NCBI GenBank assembly: GCA_029834535.1
Contig: JAQMWT010000023.1
Location: 1-64,000 of the forward strand
Length of the DNA: 64,000 bases
Source of the DNA: Chrysophaeum taylorii
Lineage: Eukaryota; Sar; Pelagophyceae; Pelagomonadales; Pelagomonadaceae
Reading direction: 5' to 3'
A program made the position numbers and the translations under genes. The notes below the pieces were generated by a model. The model saw only the letters and a program-made list of their open reading frames with translations. It made no database searches and had not been told where the DNA came from. Below, piece after piece: positions 21,091-31,387 of the stretch. Position 1 is the stretch's first letter. Each line of letters begins with the position of its first letter.

Positions 21091-21370
21091 CCCAATACAT
21101 ACAGAATCCAACGTTGTCTCCCCCCCAATTCCCGCCTTTCCCCCCAAAAAAAAGGTTTTTAAGTCCGCATTAAGGAGCGACGACGCGGGGGGCTTGTTAG
21201 TCGGCAATGGCGATCCGTTGAGTGTTGGTGATACTGGATAGCAGAATTGGCGACTACGGTTCCGCCAAGCGCTTCTCATGAGATGAAGAGCTCCTACTAA
21301 TCAACAGGGGGTGCGGAACCCTGATACTAGATTCTAATTTGAACATCTCTAGGGTATCTGCGGTATATTT

Positions 21371-21730
21371 ATGACGAGACGTGCTGCCGCAAGAGCGAGT
21401 AATCCTTTGGTTCAAAAACTAGTCTCTCGAAGAGAGGCTGTTGCCAAAGATCTTCGGGTGGTTAATGCGTTCGCGAAACCGTCGTCGCCAGCTCAGAATA
21501 TCAGTGTATTGCATACTAAACGGACCCCTATAAACGGGAAGTGCAATGTGCGTCCCGTGTGTCTGTCTTTACAAGGTCGACTGCTAAGGTGGGGGGTGTT
21601 TGTCTTTAAAAGGTCGGGTGCTAAGAAGGGGGGGGGGGTGTTTAGTGCATCCCGTGTCTGTCCCCTGCGTCCCGTCTGTCGGTTACGGTGTTCTTCCGCA
21701 TTTTCTTTTTACTTTTTTTTTACTTGCTAA
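21371..21730 (+). other. Doubtful ORF of 119 codons
   Basis: ATG at 21371 opens a frame whose first 50 residues (MTRRAAARASNPLVQKLVSR) look protein-like. The C-terminal half is translation of simple G-rich and T-rich repeats. No homology is recognised. It may be the 5' remnant of a gene or chance. Confidence 0.2.
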
Positions 21731-21835
21731 AAAGAGAAATGACCTATAGGACGCAAGACTGCTTGGGGTGTTCTTCCGTATTTTCTTGCTACTTGCTAGA
21801 AAGAGAATTTACCTATAGGACGCAAGGCTGTTTCG
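21688..21835. repeat. Imperfect direct duplication of about 70 bp
   Basis: GGTGTTCTTCCG, a T-rich stretch, ACTTGCTA, AAGAGAA and CCTATAGGACGCAAG occur twice in the same order, from 21688 and from 21768. Confidence 0.7.
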
Positions 21836-22114
21836 GGCGTCTTTCGGTTTTTCTCGCGATAAACCGCGTCGTGGCTCGCGCCTTCGTGGCGAGCGACGGC
21901 GGACCGCCACGCGACTCGGGATAACGAGACAAACCGTCCGGCGGTCGGCGAGGCGGGAGACCACTCGCCGCACATCGCCGACCAGAACCCGCGCCTCGCC
22001 GTCCCGCTTGCGCTTCGCCACGCAGAAGGCGAAGCCATCGCCCGCGCACGCGAACCTTGACCTATAAGCTTCTGACTTGAACGCTGTGTTGTATAGTTTC
22101 TTATATACTTTCAA
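21809..22114 (-). other. Doubtful small ORF
   Basis: A 101-codon minus-strand frame with GDGFAFCVAKRKRDGEARVL and Arg-rich sequence. It lies in an unusually GC-rich stretch (about 21890-22060), where open frames arise easily on both strands. Function is not recognised. Confidence 0.15.
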
Positions 22115-22152
22115 CCAAAGGCCCTGCCGCGCCGGCCACTATTAACTAGTGT

Positions 22153-22248
22153 TGTTACAACTGGAATGGGGCGTTAGACTAGCGATAAGGGAATGACGTA
22201 TGGATACTAGATACGTGGTGCAGGGGTAAGTGTCATAGCTTCCTCACA
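22153..22248 (-). repeat. Copia 3' LTR
   Basis: 96 bp, starting TGTTACAACTGG and ending CCTCACA on the plus strand. One base differs from the 5' LTR, pointing to recent insertion. Confidence 0.95.
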
Positions 22249-22365
22249 CAGGTGCTGGAAAAGAAAGAAAAGGAAAAGGGGGTAAGTGAGGTCCTCACAC
22301 AGGTGCTGGAAAAGAAAAAGGAAGAAGGAAAAAGGGGTAAGTGAGACGCTCACAGAGGAGAAGCT
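22225..22365. repeat. Tandem repeats beside the Copia 3' LTR
   Basis: CAGGTGCTGGAAAAGAAA followed by a purine run and GGGTAAGTGAG occurs twice (from 22249 and 22296). The GTAAGTG/CTCACA part also echoes the end of the LTR itself. This is non-coding 3' sequence, and the RNase H frame ends at 22427. Confidence 0.7.
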
Positions 22366-22426
22366 TTGAGGAAGACGTCAATAGAGGCATTGTGGCAGAA
22401 AGAAACAGGAGAGATCAGGGCGAAGA

Positions 22427-23580
22427 TCACGAGGTGAGGTAACGAGCACGAAGCCGGAGGAAGGAAGGAGCTTCCGTACTGCGGGTGAAAATATCGCTAA
22501 GGTTGTGAAGGCGGGGAATGTGTTGGAGATCAATGATGTGGTTGCGATGATATTCGGCGGTGCTGTAAAAGCGAATGTCAATATGGCGGGTGCGCCGTGT
22601 GAGACATTGGAGACGGACTTGGGTGACGGTGGTGCTATTATCGACATACATTGGTGCCGTGTGACGAGGGAGATCAAAGTCATCAAAAAGTTTGAGAAGC
22701 CAAGAGAGCTCAGCAGTAGCGGCGTAAAGAGCGAGCAATTCAGCTTCAAAAGAATAGCGAGCAAGTAAGTACTGCGAGCGGGAGCAGTAGGCGATCATAG
22801 AGCGAGCAAGGAGAAACAAAAACCAGTTGTGGAGTGGCGGTCATCAGGGTCGTCGGCCCAGCTGGAGTCGGAATAACCACAGAGACGAAGGGTAGAATCA
22901 CGACCAAGAATAAGGGCAAGATCCTGAGAACCGTTGAGATAACGCAGAGTGTGAGATAAAGCGTGCCAGTGAGGTTTACCAGGATTGTGGGAAAAACGCG
23001 CACACTGATTGATGGACCAAGTGATATCAGGGCGAGTCATGATGGAGATAAATAGGACACAGCCAACAATACGACGAAAAGGGATGCGCGCCATGAAGAT
23101 TTGATCTGGAGAACCAGGAGCAGGACAATCAGCCGCAGAAGGACGAAGACCTTTGGAGCGGGAGTAAGTTCAGGTTTACTGTTGATGAAGCGATGTTCGG
23201 TAAGGATTTCACGGATAGCATGGGATTGGTCAAGAGTGAGGGTTCTCCGAGGGCGATCACGCGTAGTGCGAAGACCAACGTAAGTGGTGAGATCAAACTC
23301 ATTGACGTCAGTGAAGGTTCTGAAACGGAGGAAAAAGGCTTGGTAATGGCCAATGCAACGACGAGGGTGCGCCACAAGAAGATCATCAACGACAAGAACG
23401 AGACGTAGGACAACGGTAGAATTGTGCACGAGCTTATAATTGCAAGTGTCACCAGATCCGCGGACGAAGCCACAATCATTGATAAGGAAGCGTTCCAAAT
23501 AAAGCACCAATTGCGACAAGCTTGTTTGCAACCATACCAAGAGCGACGGAGCTTGTAAACGACTTGGAACCATCGGTGGG
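22427..23580 (-). pseudogene. Copia RT C-terminal half and RNase H
   Basis: This continues the pol gene in shifted frames. The RT catalytic strand reads RLVLVVDDLLVAHPR (VVDD in place of the usual YVDD), followed by RTLTLDQSHAIREIL. RNase H residues include RLCGYSDSSWADDPDDR, SFEAELLALYAATAEL and MYVDNSTTV, the usual D, E and D positions of Copia RNase H, ending with RTRHIDIRFYS. At least two indels separate it from the RT start at 23581-25494. Confidence 0.85.
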
Positions 23581-25494
23581 TTAGCGAGGAGCATAGCCTT
23601 CGGGTGGCCAGACATATATGTCTTCGTCAATGGGAGCTTGGATAAAAGCGGAGCTGACATCCAACTTGTGCAAATCCCAGTCATGAACAGCGACAAAGGT
23701 TAGAAAGAAACGGATCGTGACGATGTTAGCAACCGGCGAGTAGGTGTCATGATAATCAATGCCGTGAACTTGGGTGTAACCGCGGACAACGAGGCGAGCC
23801 TTGTACGATTTGAAGCGGCCAGAGTCATACTTCTTGCGGAGGATCCACTTGAGGGTACAAATGTTGCCAGAAAAAGTCGAAGGAAGGCGAACAACATCCC
23901 AGCAACCAGGCTGACCAAGGGAGCTGTACTCTTTGGCGATGGCTTGCAACCAGCCAGGACGCTCAGGATTGGTCTGAGCTAAAGCTTCACGTAAATGGGT
24001 GGAAGTAACGGTAGTTTCGTCAATGTATGAATACTGCGAGGTTTCTTCGGAAACAGAGTAATAAACATGTGCATGGGCATCAACAAGGGTGTTAGCTAAA
24101 CAAAGGGGAAGGAAGACATAATGAACTAACAAACGAAAGCTAACATAAGAGACATACAAAGAGTTACAGGAGGAAACAGGAGCGACAGAAGAGAGAGAAT
24201 CGATATTGTGACAGGATGAAACAGAATCGACATTGCGTTGTTGACAAACGCCAGTATGAAAGTTTGTTGGTTGTTGTAATGCGCTTTGGTCGACTTTGCG
24301 CGGTCGGCCCCGTTTGGCTCGACGTAATGGTGCACGTTTCGTATTGTCCGTTGACGGTTGTGGTATTGTTTCAGGGGTGATCAGTCCCGATAAGACCGGC
24401 TCCTGAGCATCACAAACAGAAGACAAGGGAGCAACGGCGGAAGATAAACGAGGGTCGTAATAAAATAAGTCAGGAAAACGAGAACCCACAAGAGGCGGAG
24501 GAAGGGGTTGAGAGGACAGAGACTTACGCAGAGAAAAAATTTCGTCAAAAACAACGTCAATCGAGGTGTGGATGACGGGACCAGTGGCGCGTTGAAGCAA
24601 TATGCGATATCCAGGGCCTGCAGAGGGATACCCAATGAAGATGCCGGTTATAGCTTTGGTAGGCCATTTGTCGCCAGTAAGAATTGCATCAGGACAGCCC
24701 CAAACACGAAGAAAATCGACACAGGGGAAAGTTTCATGTAGCATTTCACATGGCGTCATATATCCAGGGTTAGAGGCGTTTGGCATGCGCTCAGAGATGA
24801 AGTCAGCCGTTTCCATGGCCCAACGCCGAAAATCAGGTGGACGGTGCGCATGCACCAAAAGAGTGCGAGTAATATCAGCAGTTGCGCGATGAGAGCGTTC
24901 CACAACACCAGAAAAAGCGTGCGCCTGTGAAGTTTTGGACTGAGCTGCAGGAGCACGTTTGAGAGCGAGGTTGTTGCCCAGACAGAAGGTTTCGAATTGG
25001 CCCATAAGAGAGCGGTCACGATCGGTGTAGATGAGGGCAATGCGAGATCCAAATGGGCGAACCACGGTAGACAGAAAAAGTTCGAGTCGACGAGCGTTCG
25101 TAAGTGCATCGTGTCGTGGAGCAAAGTAACGTGTGCGGCGGCGCGTATGATCATCGACAAACGTGAGGACCGCGCGGTCTTGATATATGAAGGATGGGAC
25201 GCCTGCAAACATGAGATCGGCGTGGATAATAAGGTAGGGCGCAACGGCACGTGGACGAGACAAAGGCTCGGAGGCAGGAGGCGAAGTGGAAGCGGAAGCA
25301 TGTGCTTTACGTTGGCCAACATGCGCAGCATGCATTTTACCTAGAGCATAAGCAGGACAAAAAGAAAGAGACGCAGAGCTCGGGAAAAGCGGTGCGCCAA
25401 CAGCGAGAGAAGACAAACGGCGGATATAAGAGGGACTGTAGTGACCAAGACGAGCATGGCAAAGGTCGAAGGTAAGTTGAGTGCGTTGAGACAC
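23581..25494 (-). pseudogene. Copia integrase and RT N-terminal half
   Basis: The 637-codon frame starts in the integrase zinc domain with LCHARLGHYSPSYIRRL. The last Zn ligand is changed, CPAYALGK, where the related fragment at 49722 has CPACALGK. The catalytic core includes YLIIHADLMF, RIALIYTDRDRSLMG and FSGVVERSHRATADI (D, D, E). RT begins with WILRKKYDSGRFKSYKARLV, DYHDTYSPVANIVTIR and KLDVSSAFIQAPIDEDIYVW. The frame ends at TAA just before the KL..S.YG.KQ motif, which is read in another frame. It overlaps the gag frame by about 150 nt in the -1 register. Confidence 0.9.
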
Positions 25495-25513
25495 AGCACA
25501 AACGCACAGGGGT

Positions 25514-27284
25514 CATGGACACGAGGGCAAGAGGAAAATGCCACAAAAGGTGAAACGAAGTCCGCGTAGGGCGCAGCGGTCGTAATGCCGATCCAACAGA
25601 CGATCAAAAGAAGACCACAGCGACGAAGCAGGGGAATAACGTGATGCGTTTGGCGGTGACGTAAAATGCGTTGCGGATGAGCAGGGCCAATAGCCTGAAT
25701 TGTGTGGCAATCGTAACCAACTTGCTCAAGGGCATGATCCGAAAGAACCCGTTTGTCACCAAGGCCAGGAGAAATGAGGGTATGCGGGAACGCGACATGG
25801 ATACCATGAGGGGCGGAAAGAGTGGGTGGAGGAGAAGGAAGACCACGATTGTCGAGAGGACCAATTGAAGGAAACGTTAAGCGAGCAGTGCCGGAACCAG
25901 AAACCGAGCCAATGCCGAGTGCAGCAGTGATGGAGTGCTGCTGAGCATGGTCAAGGTCAGTGAAACCAGATGAAGAATTGAAGAGATTGACGTTTGCGCC
26001 GGTATCGTAGACGACGAGGCGAAGGTTGTTGCTGTGCAGGTAGTCGCGCTCACGAGCGGTGAGCAGAGCGGTAAGCGCATTGGTGGAGGAAAGAACTTGA
26101 TGAATGGAGGGGGAGATAGAAAGAAGATGGTAATGGAAAGACGGGCAGGTGGGGGCAGAAAGAGAAGGGTCCGGTGGGGAGATGGCAGGGTAAGGCGGGA
26201 CAGGGGGTGTGGTGGAGGGTGGCAAAGCAAGAAGCGGCGGAGAGGGTTGAGATGGAGGCAAGAGGGGGATGGGGGCGGAAAGATAGTTTTGGTAGAATGG
26301 TGGATGGGGCCGAGGTGGGTATTGGGGATTGGACCGAGGTGGGTATTGGGGCCGAGGGCGAGGGCGGGCGGTGGCTTGTGAGAGCAAATAGCGCTGGCGC
26401 TTACGACAATCTTTCTGGTGATGGCCAGGAATACCACAAAAGTGACAAAGGACAGTAGGGCGTGGGCGCTTGCGATGGAAACCACGGGAAAATGAAGACG
26501 AAGGTCGGTTACGGAAAGATGTTCGAAAAGATGGGCGAGGGCTAGAGCGCTGTTGGGAGCGCAAAGCATGGAGGCGATGAAGGCATTTATCAGAAGGATG
26601 GTTGGTACGACCGCAAAAGCTGCAACGTTCACGATGGCTGGGACTTTCACGGAACGTAACATGGACAAGCGCAGACTTGGTCTGAAGATAATCGAAAACT
26701 TTACTGTGGAGGCGATCAACGCGACCATCATATGTGCGCAGTTTAGGGTCAAGTGCAATGAGATCCTTAGACAAGATCGAGTCGGGGATTTTCGTCTGAA
26801 GCAATTGCAATGCAAGAGTGTCAGGGAAATCTTGATGATGCCGAGCAACTTGAACACCAGTGATGAACTTGTTAAGAAAAGACTCAAGTTCATCGATATT
26901 GTTGCATACCAAGGAATGCAAGGAAGCAATTACAGACTGAGCGACACGATCTCCATGGCCCATGTAAACATCAGTAATGCGCTTGTAAAGCCGCGTGAAG
27001 TTCATATCGCGGTTTTCACGGACATCCGCACGATCAGTATCATGCATTGGTAGCGCCATGAACAGTGCAGAGTACCAGCGTTGCTGCTCAAGACCAAATT
27101 CTTCTTCAGAGCAGCCAGAGGCGGAAATGCTAGTCCAAGTGTCATTGGTCAAGATAATGCGATCACCGGTGGAAATGATCATGTTTTCCAGGCGCCGGGT
27201 CCATTGGTGAAAAAGATGTCGCTCACCACTGAAGGCATCAAGTTTTTGCGAAAGCTTGCTATCTTTAATTTCGATCGAGGACAT
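25514..27284 (-). pseudogene. Copia Gag and protease
   Basis: The likely start is the Met at 27284 (MSSIEIKDSKLSQKLDAF). The N-terminal UBN2/Gag-type helical region includes FHQWTRRLENMI. Two CX2CX4HX4C zinc knuckles follow, CSFCGRTNHPSDKC and CHFCGIPGHHQKDC, separated by Arg/Ser-rich sequence. After a Pro-rich spacer comes the aspartic protease, LRLVVYDTGANVNLF. The frame runs on to 25341 out of register with integrase, so PR and IN are separated by an indel or a frameshift site. Confidence 0.9.
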
Positions 27285-27375
27285 GATAAACGATAACGAA
27301 CCGAACACGTAGCAATGAACTGAAGCCGAGGAGGTGTCGCCACGAAGTCAAGCACAGGATCGATGGAACGAACGA

Positions 27376-27393
27376 ACACTGCACCTGCTACCA
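27376..27393 (-). other. Copia primer-binding site
   Basis: Immediately inside the 5' LTR the minus strand reads TGGTAGCAGGTGCAGTG. The first nine bases are complementary to the CTGCTACCA 3' end of eukaryotic initiator tRNA-Met. Confidence 0.7.
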
Positions 27394-27489
27394 TGTTACA
27401 ACTGGAATGGGGCGTTAGACTAGCGATAAGGGAATGACGTAGGGATACTAGATACGTGGTGCAGGGGTAAGTGTCATAGCTTCCTCACA
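27394..27489 (-). repeat. Copia 5' LTR
   Basis: 96 bp, identical to 22153-22248 except one base. The TSD copy AGTGT follows at 27490-27494. Confidence 0.95.
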
Positions 27490-27701
27490 AGTGTCCAGGC
27501 TGGTCACCACAAATAATTAGTCACCAATTAAGAAGGGCTAACGCTGGGGCTGTTGATGGGGGCTATCCGTTTAATAAGTGCGTTGCGAATGACGTGACGT
27601 AGGGCAAATGCTGGGGGTTGTAATGAATGCGATGAGGGTTTTGCGAAGGTGTTGGAAGAAGGTTTGTGTTCGAGAGGGGCATTGATGGGGGATGATGGTG
27701 G

Positions 27702-28676
27702 TTAGGAGATGGGCTGGATGTTGGTTTTTTCGAGGAAGATTCCGGCGTGTTCGAGAAGGGTGCGGATGGTGGGCTCTTTTTCGGCTTTGAGGGCCCAGTA
27801 CGTCTTGTCGGGATTGAAGCCGTACACCATTGTGTGCGATATGCCTGGGATGGGTGTGGTGTCGTCATCCTCGGCAACGGAGGCGCGCGTAACTTTCCTG
27901 AAAAATCAGGTGTCCCCACTGACGATAAGGGCGACGGGGTCGTCTTTGAGTGTGAGGATGGTGAGATCGATAGCGAGTTGGGTAGGAATCGTCTGGACGT
28001 CTTCGTGCGTGTCGCCAAGGTAGTGAAGCTCGAGGGTGTTGGTGCGGCAGAAGTCGCGGAAGGTGTTGAGGATGAGATTACGTTGGCGCACACTCGAGAC
28101 CTCGACTTCGATGGTCTTGCGTAAATTGAGCCTTTCGCCGAAGTTGCGGAGGAATTCGTCGTGGATAGTCGCCCCTGGGCATTTTTGCCTGTAGCGAGGC
28201 GAGTAGAGGGAGGTTTTCATTGCGCCTCGAATCGTTGGATCTTCGCGTGCGTAGCCGTTGTTGAAGGCGGTGGCGTTATCGTCGAAGTACGTGCAGTCGA
28301 CGGTGAAAACTTGGCGTGCAAATTCTGTAGCGTGTTGGGGTTGGCCGAAGCCCACGTAGACGATGTGGACGTGGGCGTCGAAGTTTTGGATGTATTTTGG
28401 TGCTTCGGCAGCTGCGGCATAGTTCGCGTGGGTGTGGTTGTGTTTGCGCTTTTTTGTCGCGATAACGTTTGTGTTCGGGGAGGTGTCGACGAATTTCATG
28501 ATGTTATTGTCGTGGCGTGACTTTTCGAAGTTCACTGTCAGGGAAGGTGCAATACTTGTTGAAGTTGTGAATAGGAATTCGAGATTGAACGGCAATTGAA
28601 GTATGTCGTTGACACGCATTCTGTGTTGGAATTTGTGGACCGTCGAGGCGACGAATGGTGGAACGTTCCATTTCAT
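27702..28676 (-). pseudogene. NYN/PIN-like nuclease domain protein with internal TGA (candidate host gene)
   Basis: One minus-strand frame runs from ATG 28676 to TAA 27702-27704, broken only by TGA at 27906-27908. MKFVDTSPNTNVI resembles the ivDgsN start of NYN domains. QTIPTQLAIDLTILTLKDD followed by VALIVSGDT resembles the segment that holds the D..l..D...a.LvSGDsDF acidic cluster. The TGA falls exactly where the family has the second Asp of SGDxDF, and FFRKVTRAS continues in frame. The C-terminal part is HTMVYGFNPDKTYWALKAEK. NYN domains are metal-dependent RNases, so loss of this Asp would disable catalysis. A later Met at about 28499 may be the true start. No transposon motif is seen around it. 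Confidence 0.45.
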
Positions 28677-29189
28677 ACGGACGGACGGACGGACGGTCGC
28701 CGGGGGTCGGCATCATTTCTTCGGCGCTTTCCATCGGTTGTATTTTGCCAGGCGCCACGACGAGTTCTTCGCGGCATTCCATAGTATCTTGCAATTTTTG
28801 GGCCGTTGAACGGTTTCTAGCTTCATTGAACATTTAATTTTTTAACCATGGCTCAAGCATATTGAACTCTTCAACCTTCCCTCAAATATGAGTATTTAAT
28901 TGTTGTTATAGAAACGCATGGACCACGGCTGTTTCGCTACGGCGGCTTAGTGACAGCCCTCGCTAGAAACCCTAGTCGACATTTCAAAACGAAGTAGATC
29001 CGGAGGCCGAACGCCGTGGCGCCGGCCGTCGATGCTTGTGGAGGAGGAGTGACCAAACTCGCTGGGGGGCCTCCTTGACACATATCCATGTCATGGTGAG
29101 CGGCGCCGCGGCGCGCGAATTTGTATGTGTCGCGTGGGTGTTTGGTGTCTGTTTGGATTATGGACGCGATGCGCTTTTCTGGCCGAGCG

Positions 29190-29279
29190 CCGGCCGGCGT
29201 GCTCACGCCCCAAGCGATAAAACCCGGTCCGTGCGGTTAGCCGGACTTTTCTCGCCTGGGGCGTGAGCACGCCGGCCGG
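29190..29279. repeat. Perfect 23-bp inverted repeat with 44-bp spacer
   Basis: 29190-29212 and 29257-29279 are exact reverse complements (the core of the left arm is GGCGTGCTCACGCCCCA). The flanks outside are also GCCGGC-rich. It could be a hairpin or the ends of a very short inverted-repeat element. No TSD is obvious. From 28834 to 29189 no gene is recognised. Confidence 0.8.
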
Positions 29280-29280
29280 T

Positions 29281-29659
29281 GCCGGCCGCTTATTCGCATG
29301 AGCGTACCGTGACTGCGCCTCGACGCAGGTCCTCCTATCAAAGGTGCTGCTGGATGCGTTCGAAGGCCTCAACGTCAAGTTGAATGGCGCACTCCAAGGC
29401 ACCCCCTTCATAAATCAACTCTCCATCCTCAAGTTGCGAGGCTTGGAGTGAGTGAGCAAGTGTTGTGGCGAGCGTCGCCGACCTCGAGACCGTATTTGCC
29501 TCGATCAGTGAGGTCACCGGCGAGTTGGTGAGTACCCCCTTTGTCACCCTAGGGTCGGGAGCGTTTTTCTTTCCGTCACAGTTAGGTAGGGTTTCTCCCC
29601 GCTGATTGGAAAGAGCTCACGTCCCCACACTCGTGCTACACAATCCCAAGCCCCTCAAC
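29281..29659 (-). other. Non-TE segment with a doubtful small ORF
   Basis: A 69-codon minus-strand frame (29547-29338) encodes LIEANTVSRSATLATTLAHS and GALECAIQLDVEAFERIQQH, which looks protein-like. On the plus strand GTTGGTGAGTACC at about 29535 resembles a splice donor after a short open stretch. Either could be an exon of a host gene cut off by Gypsy-A. No family is recognised. Confidence 0.2.
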
Positions 29660-29664
29660 GCTCT

Positions 29665-29975
29665 TGTGGCGGTGACCCTTATACCGCCATCCTCACCCCT
29701 AGTTCTGTCGAGTTCTCTACCCCATTTCCTGTTTACTGGACTCCACTTCAACCCCTGACCCACGTATTTGCAACGCCACCAGGCGTCTACTTTTTTCAAA
29801 TCGACTAATCTCAACCATAAATCATATCACGAGTCTTCGGATCGAAGCTCGTGGGCAGTTTGAAGGTTGATCGACAGGAAGGAAGCGCTCCTCAACCCGC
29901 TCGGCACCCTCGAGACGCCGAGGGCACAGTCGAAGCAGGGTAAGAAGTCAGTGCGCATAATCCTTTCCTGCCGTA
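29665..29975 (+). repeat. Gypsy-A 5' LTR
   Basis: 311 bp, TGTGGCGGTGACCC to CCTGCCGTA. It is matched by 38723-39034 and, more distantly, by the Gypsy-B LTR at 39098-39409. Confidence 0.92.
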
Positions 29976-29999
29976 GGTGGTGGAGGATACGAGATCTTG
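29976..29999 (+). other. Gypsy-A primer-binding site
   Basis: GG followed by TGGTGGAGGATACGAGATC. The complement ends ...TCCTCCACCA, a plausible tRNA 3' end with CCA. The same site occurs in Gypsy-B (39410) and, with one change, in Gypsy-C (59031 downward, ending in a TTCGA-type T-loop complement). This supports a real and conserved tRNA primer; its identity is not determined. Confidence 0.6.
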
Positions 30000-30464
30000 C
30001 TACATCGGCGAGATCTCCAAACCTGCAACCGCAAGCCAAGCGTTGGGAACAGCACAAGCACCGCCGGTAGTTGCCGCGGGGATTGATCACCCCCGAAGCT
30101 CTTCAAGGCGCTCGAGAGAATACTAGCACACGTAACGTGCTCCGTACGGTCGTCGGCGAGATCGTACGCCCGCGTGAAGACACGCACAACAACAAGCAGG
30201 GTACCCGGCCGAGACAACATCTCTCGGCATCACCACCAGTTCGGGAACTGAGTGGCAAAGAAGCTTCCCGACGTGGTCCTGAGCGGAGCGTCGAGCGCGG
30301 CATACGTGTGAAAACGCATCTTTGCGCGCAATCCGGAGACGAGCATCGACTCGCCCGAAGAACCCGAATACAACAAAACAGCCGATCACCGGAAAAGAGT
30401 GAGCGGAGTCCAAGACGACGGGCCAAGCCAAACAGAAGCACTGAAAGAGACAGCGTCAGCAACA

Positions 30465-31350
30465 ATGCCGAAGCGACGCGTTATACGAGACGAAGACGCC
30501 CCCCCGACGCCGGGTGAGAATAGGCGGACAAAAAAGAGACCCCGCCGACGCAGCCACACGCGCCGGCGCCGGCCGCCGAACACGAGCAAGGCCGATAAAC
30601 CGAAAGACCGACAGAAGCCGAAGAGAGAAAAGAGGGAGAGTCGACGGGCGAGCAGCCAAGCGCCCCGACTACGACTCGAACCGAACCCGCCGACGAGCGC
30701 GCCGCCGAAAGCTCCCGAGCAGTTCGCGAGCAGCAGGAGATAGTATCGCTGCTCCAAGACCAGCTGCAGCAGCGCACCCGGCAAGATGAAGAAGTGCGAA
30801 GCCTGCTGCAAGTGCGGATCCGAATACAAGATGAGGAGAGTCGAAAGCAAGCGCAAGAGCGCGAGGAGGAGCGCGATCGGTTAGCCCGAGAGATACAGAC
30901 GCAGGAGCGCGAGGAAGAACGCAGCTTAATTGCCCAATAAATCGCTGCGCAGATCGAAGAGGCGGCGACGGCTCGACTCGAAACCGTCACCCGCGAGGAG
31001 AAGGAAGCCCTTCAGAACGAGCTCCGACGCGCTCGCGAGGACGCGGAGCACGCTCGCGAAGCCGCAACGACCGAGATTCAAGATCTCCGGGAGGAATTGC
31101 CCTCGCTCAAGACGCGTCGAGAGCAGCGAGCACAACCACCGCGACCCGAATCGCCCCGCGAATCGGATCGCGGAGAATCCGACTCCGAGCCGCCGAGCAG
31201 CGAACCGCCGATCCGACGCACGGAGCAGGCGAATCGCCCGCGAGCCCAAGAGGAAGAGAAGGAGCCCACGGAGGCCGACAAGATCGTCGCCGCGCTGGCG
31301 AGGGCCGCAACGGGCAAAGGGCCATCCGCCGCCCTGGCTTCCCGATGATA
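30465..31350 (+). pseudogene. Gypsy-A Gag N-terminal coiled coil
   Basis: ATG 30465 (MPKRRVIRDEDAPP) matches the Gypsy-B start at 39895. After a frameshift the protein is a long charged coiled coil: QLQQRTRQDEEVRSLLQ, RKQAQEREEERDRL and IQDLREEL. A TAA at 30938 interrupts it in frame. It ends with EADKIVAALARAATGKGP, shared with Gypsy-B. It is a structural Gag region of unknown detailed function. Confidence 0.65.
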
Positions 31351-31387
31351 CCAGGACGCGGCCGCCCCGAGGCACCGACGCCTCAAG

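Larger units (their letters stand above)
22153..27489 (-). mobile_element. Copia LTR retrotransposon, complete but frameshifted
   Basis: Two 96-bp LTRs (22153-22248 and 27394-27489), TG...CA on either strand, differ at a single base. They are flanked by the 5-bp TSD AGTGT (22148-22152 and 27490-27494). On the minus strand the order is Gag with two zinc knuckles, protease, integrase, RT, RNase H. The order IN before RT is diagnostic of Ty1/Copia. The primer-binding site next to the 5' LTR begins TGGTAGCAG, as expected for an initiator tRNA-Met primer. Confidence 0.95.

Noticed and set aside
25341-25512. Programmed -1 frameshift between Copia protease and integrase
   Set aside because: The registers fit -1, but no slippery heptamer is visible before the HARLGH motif and further indels occur downstream.
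28681-28697. GGAC repeats as a microsatellite of interest
   Set aside because: Only about four units; too short to interpret.
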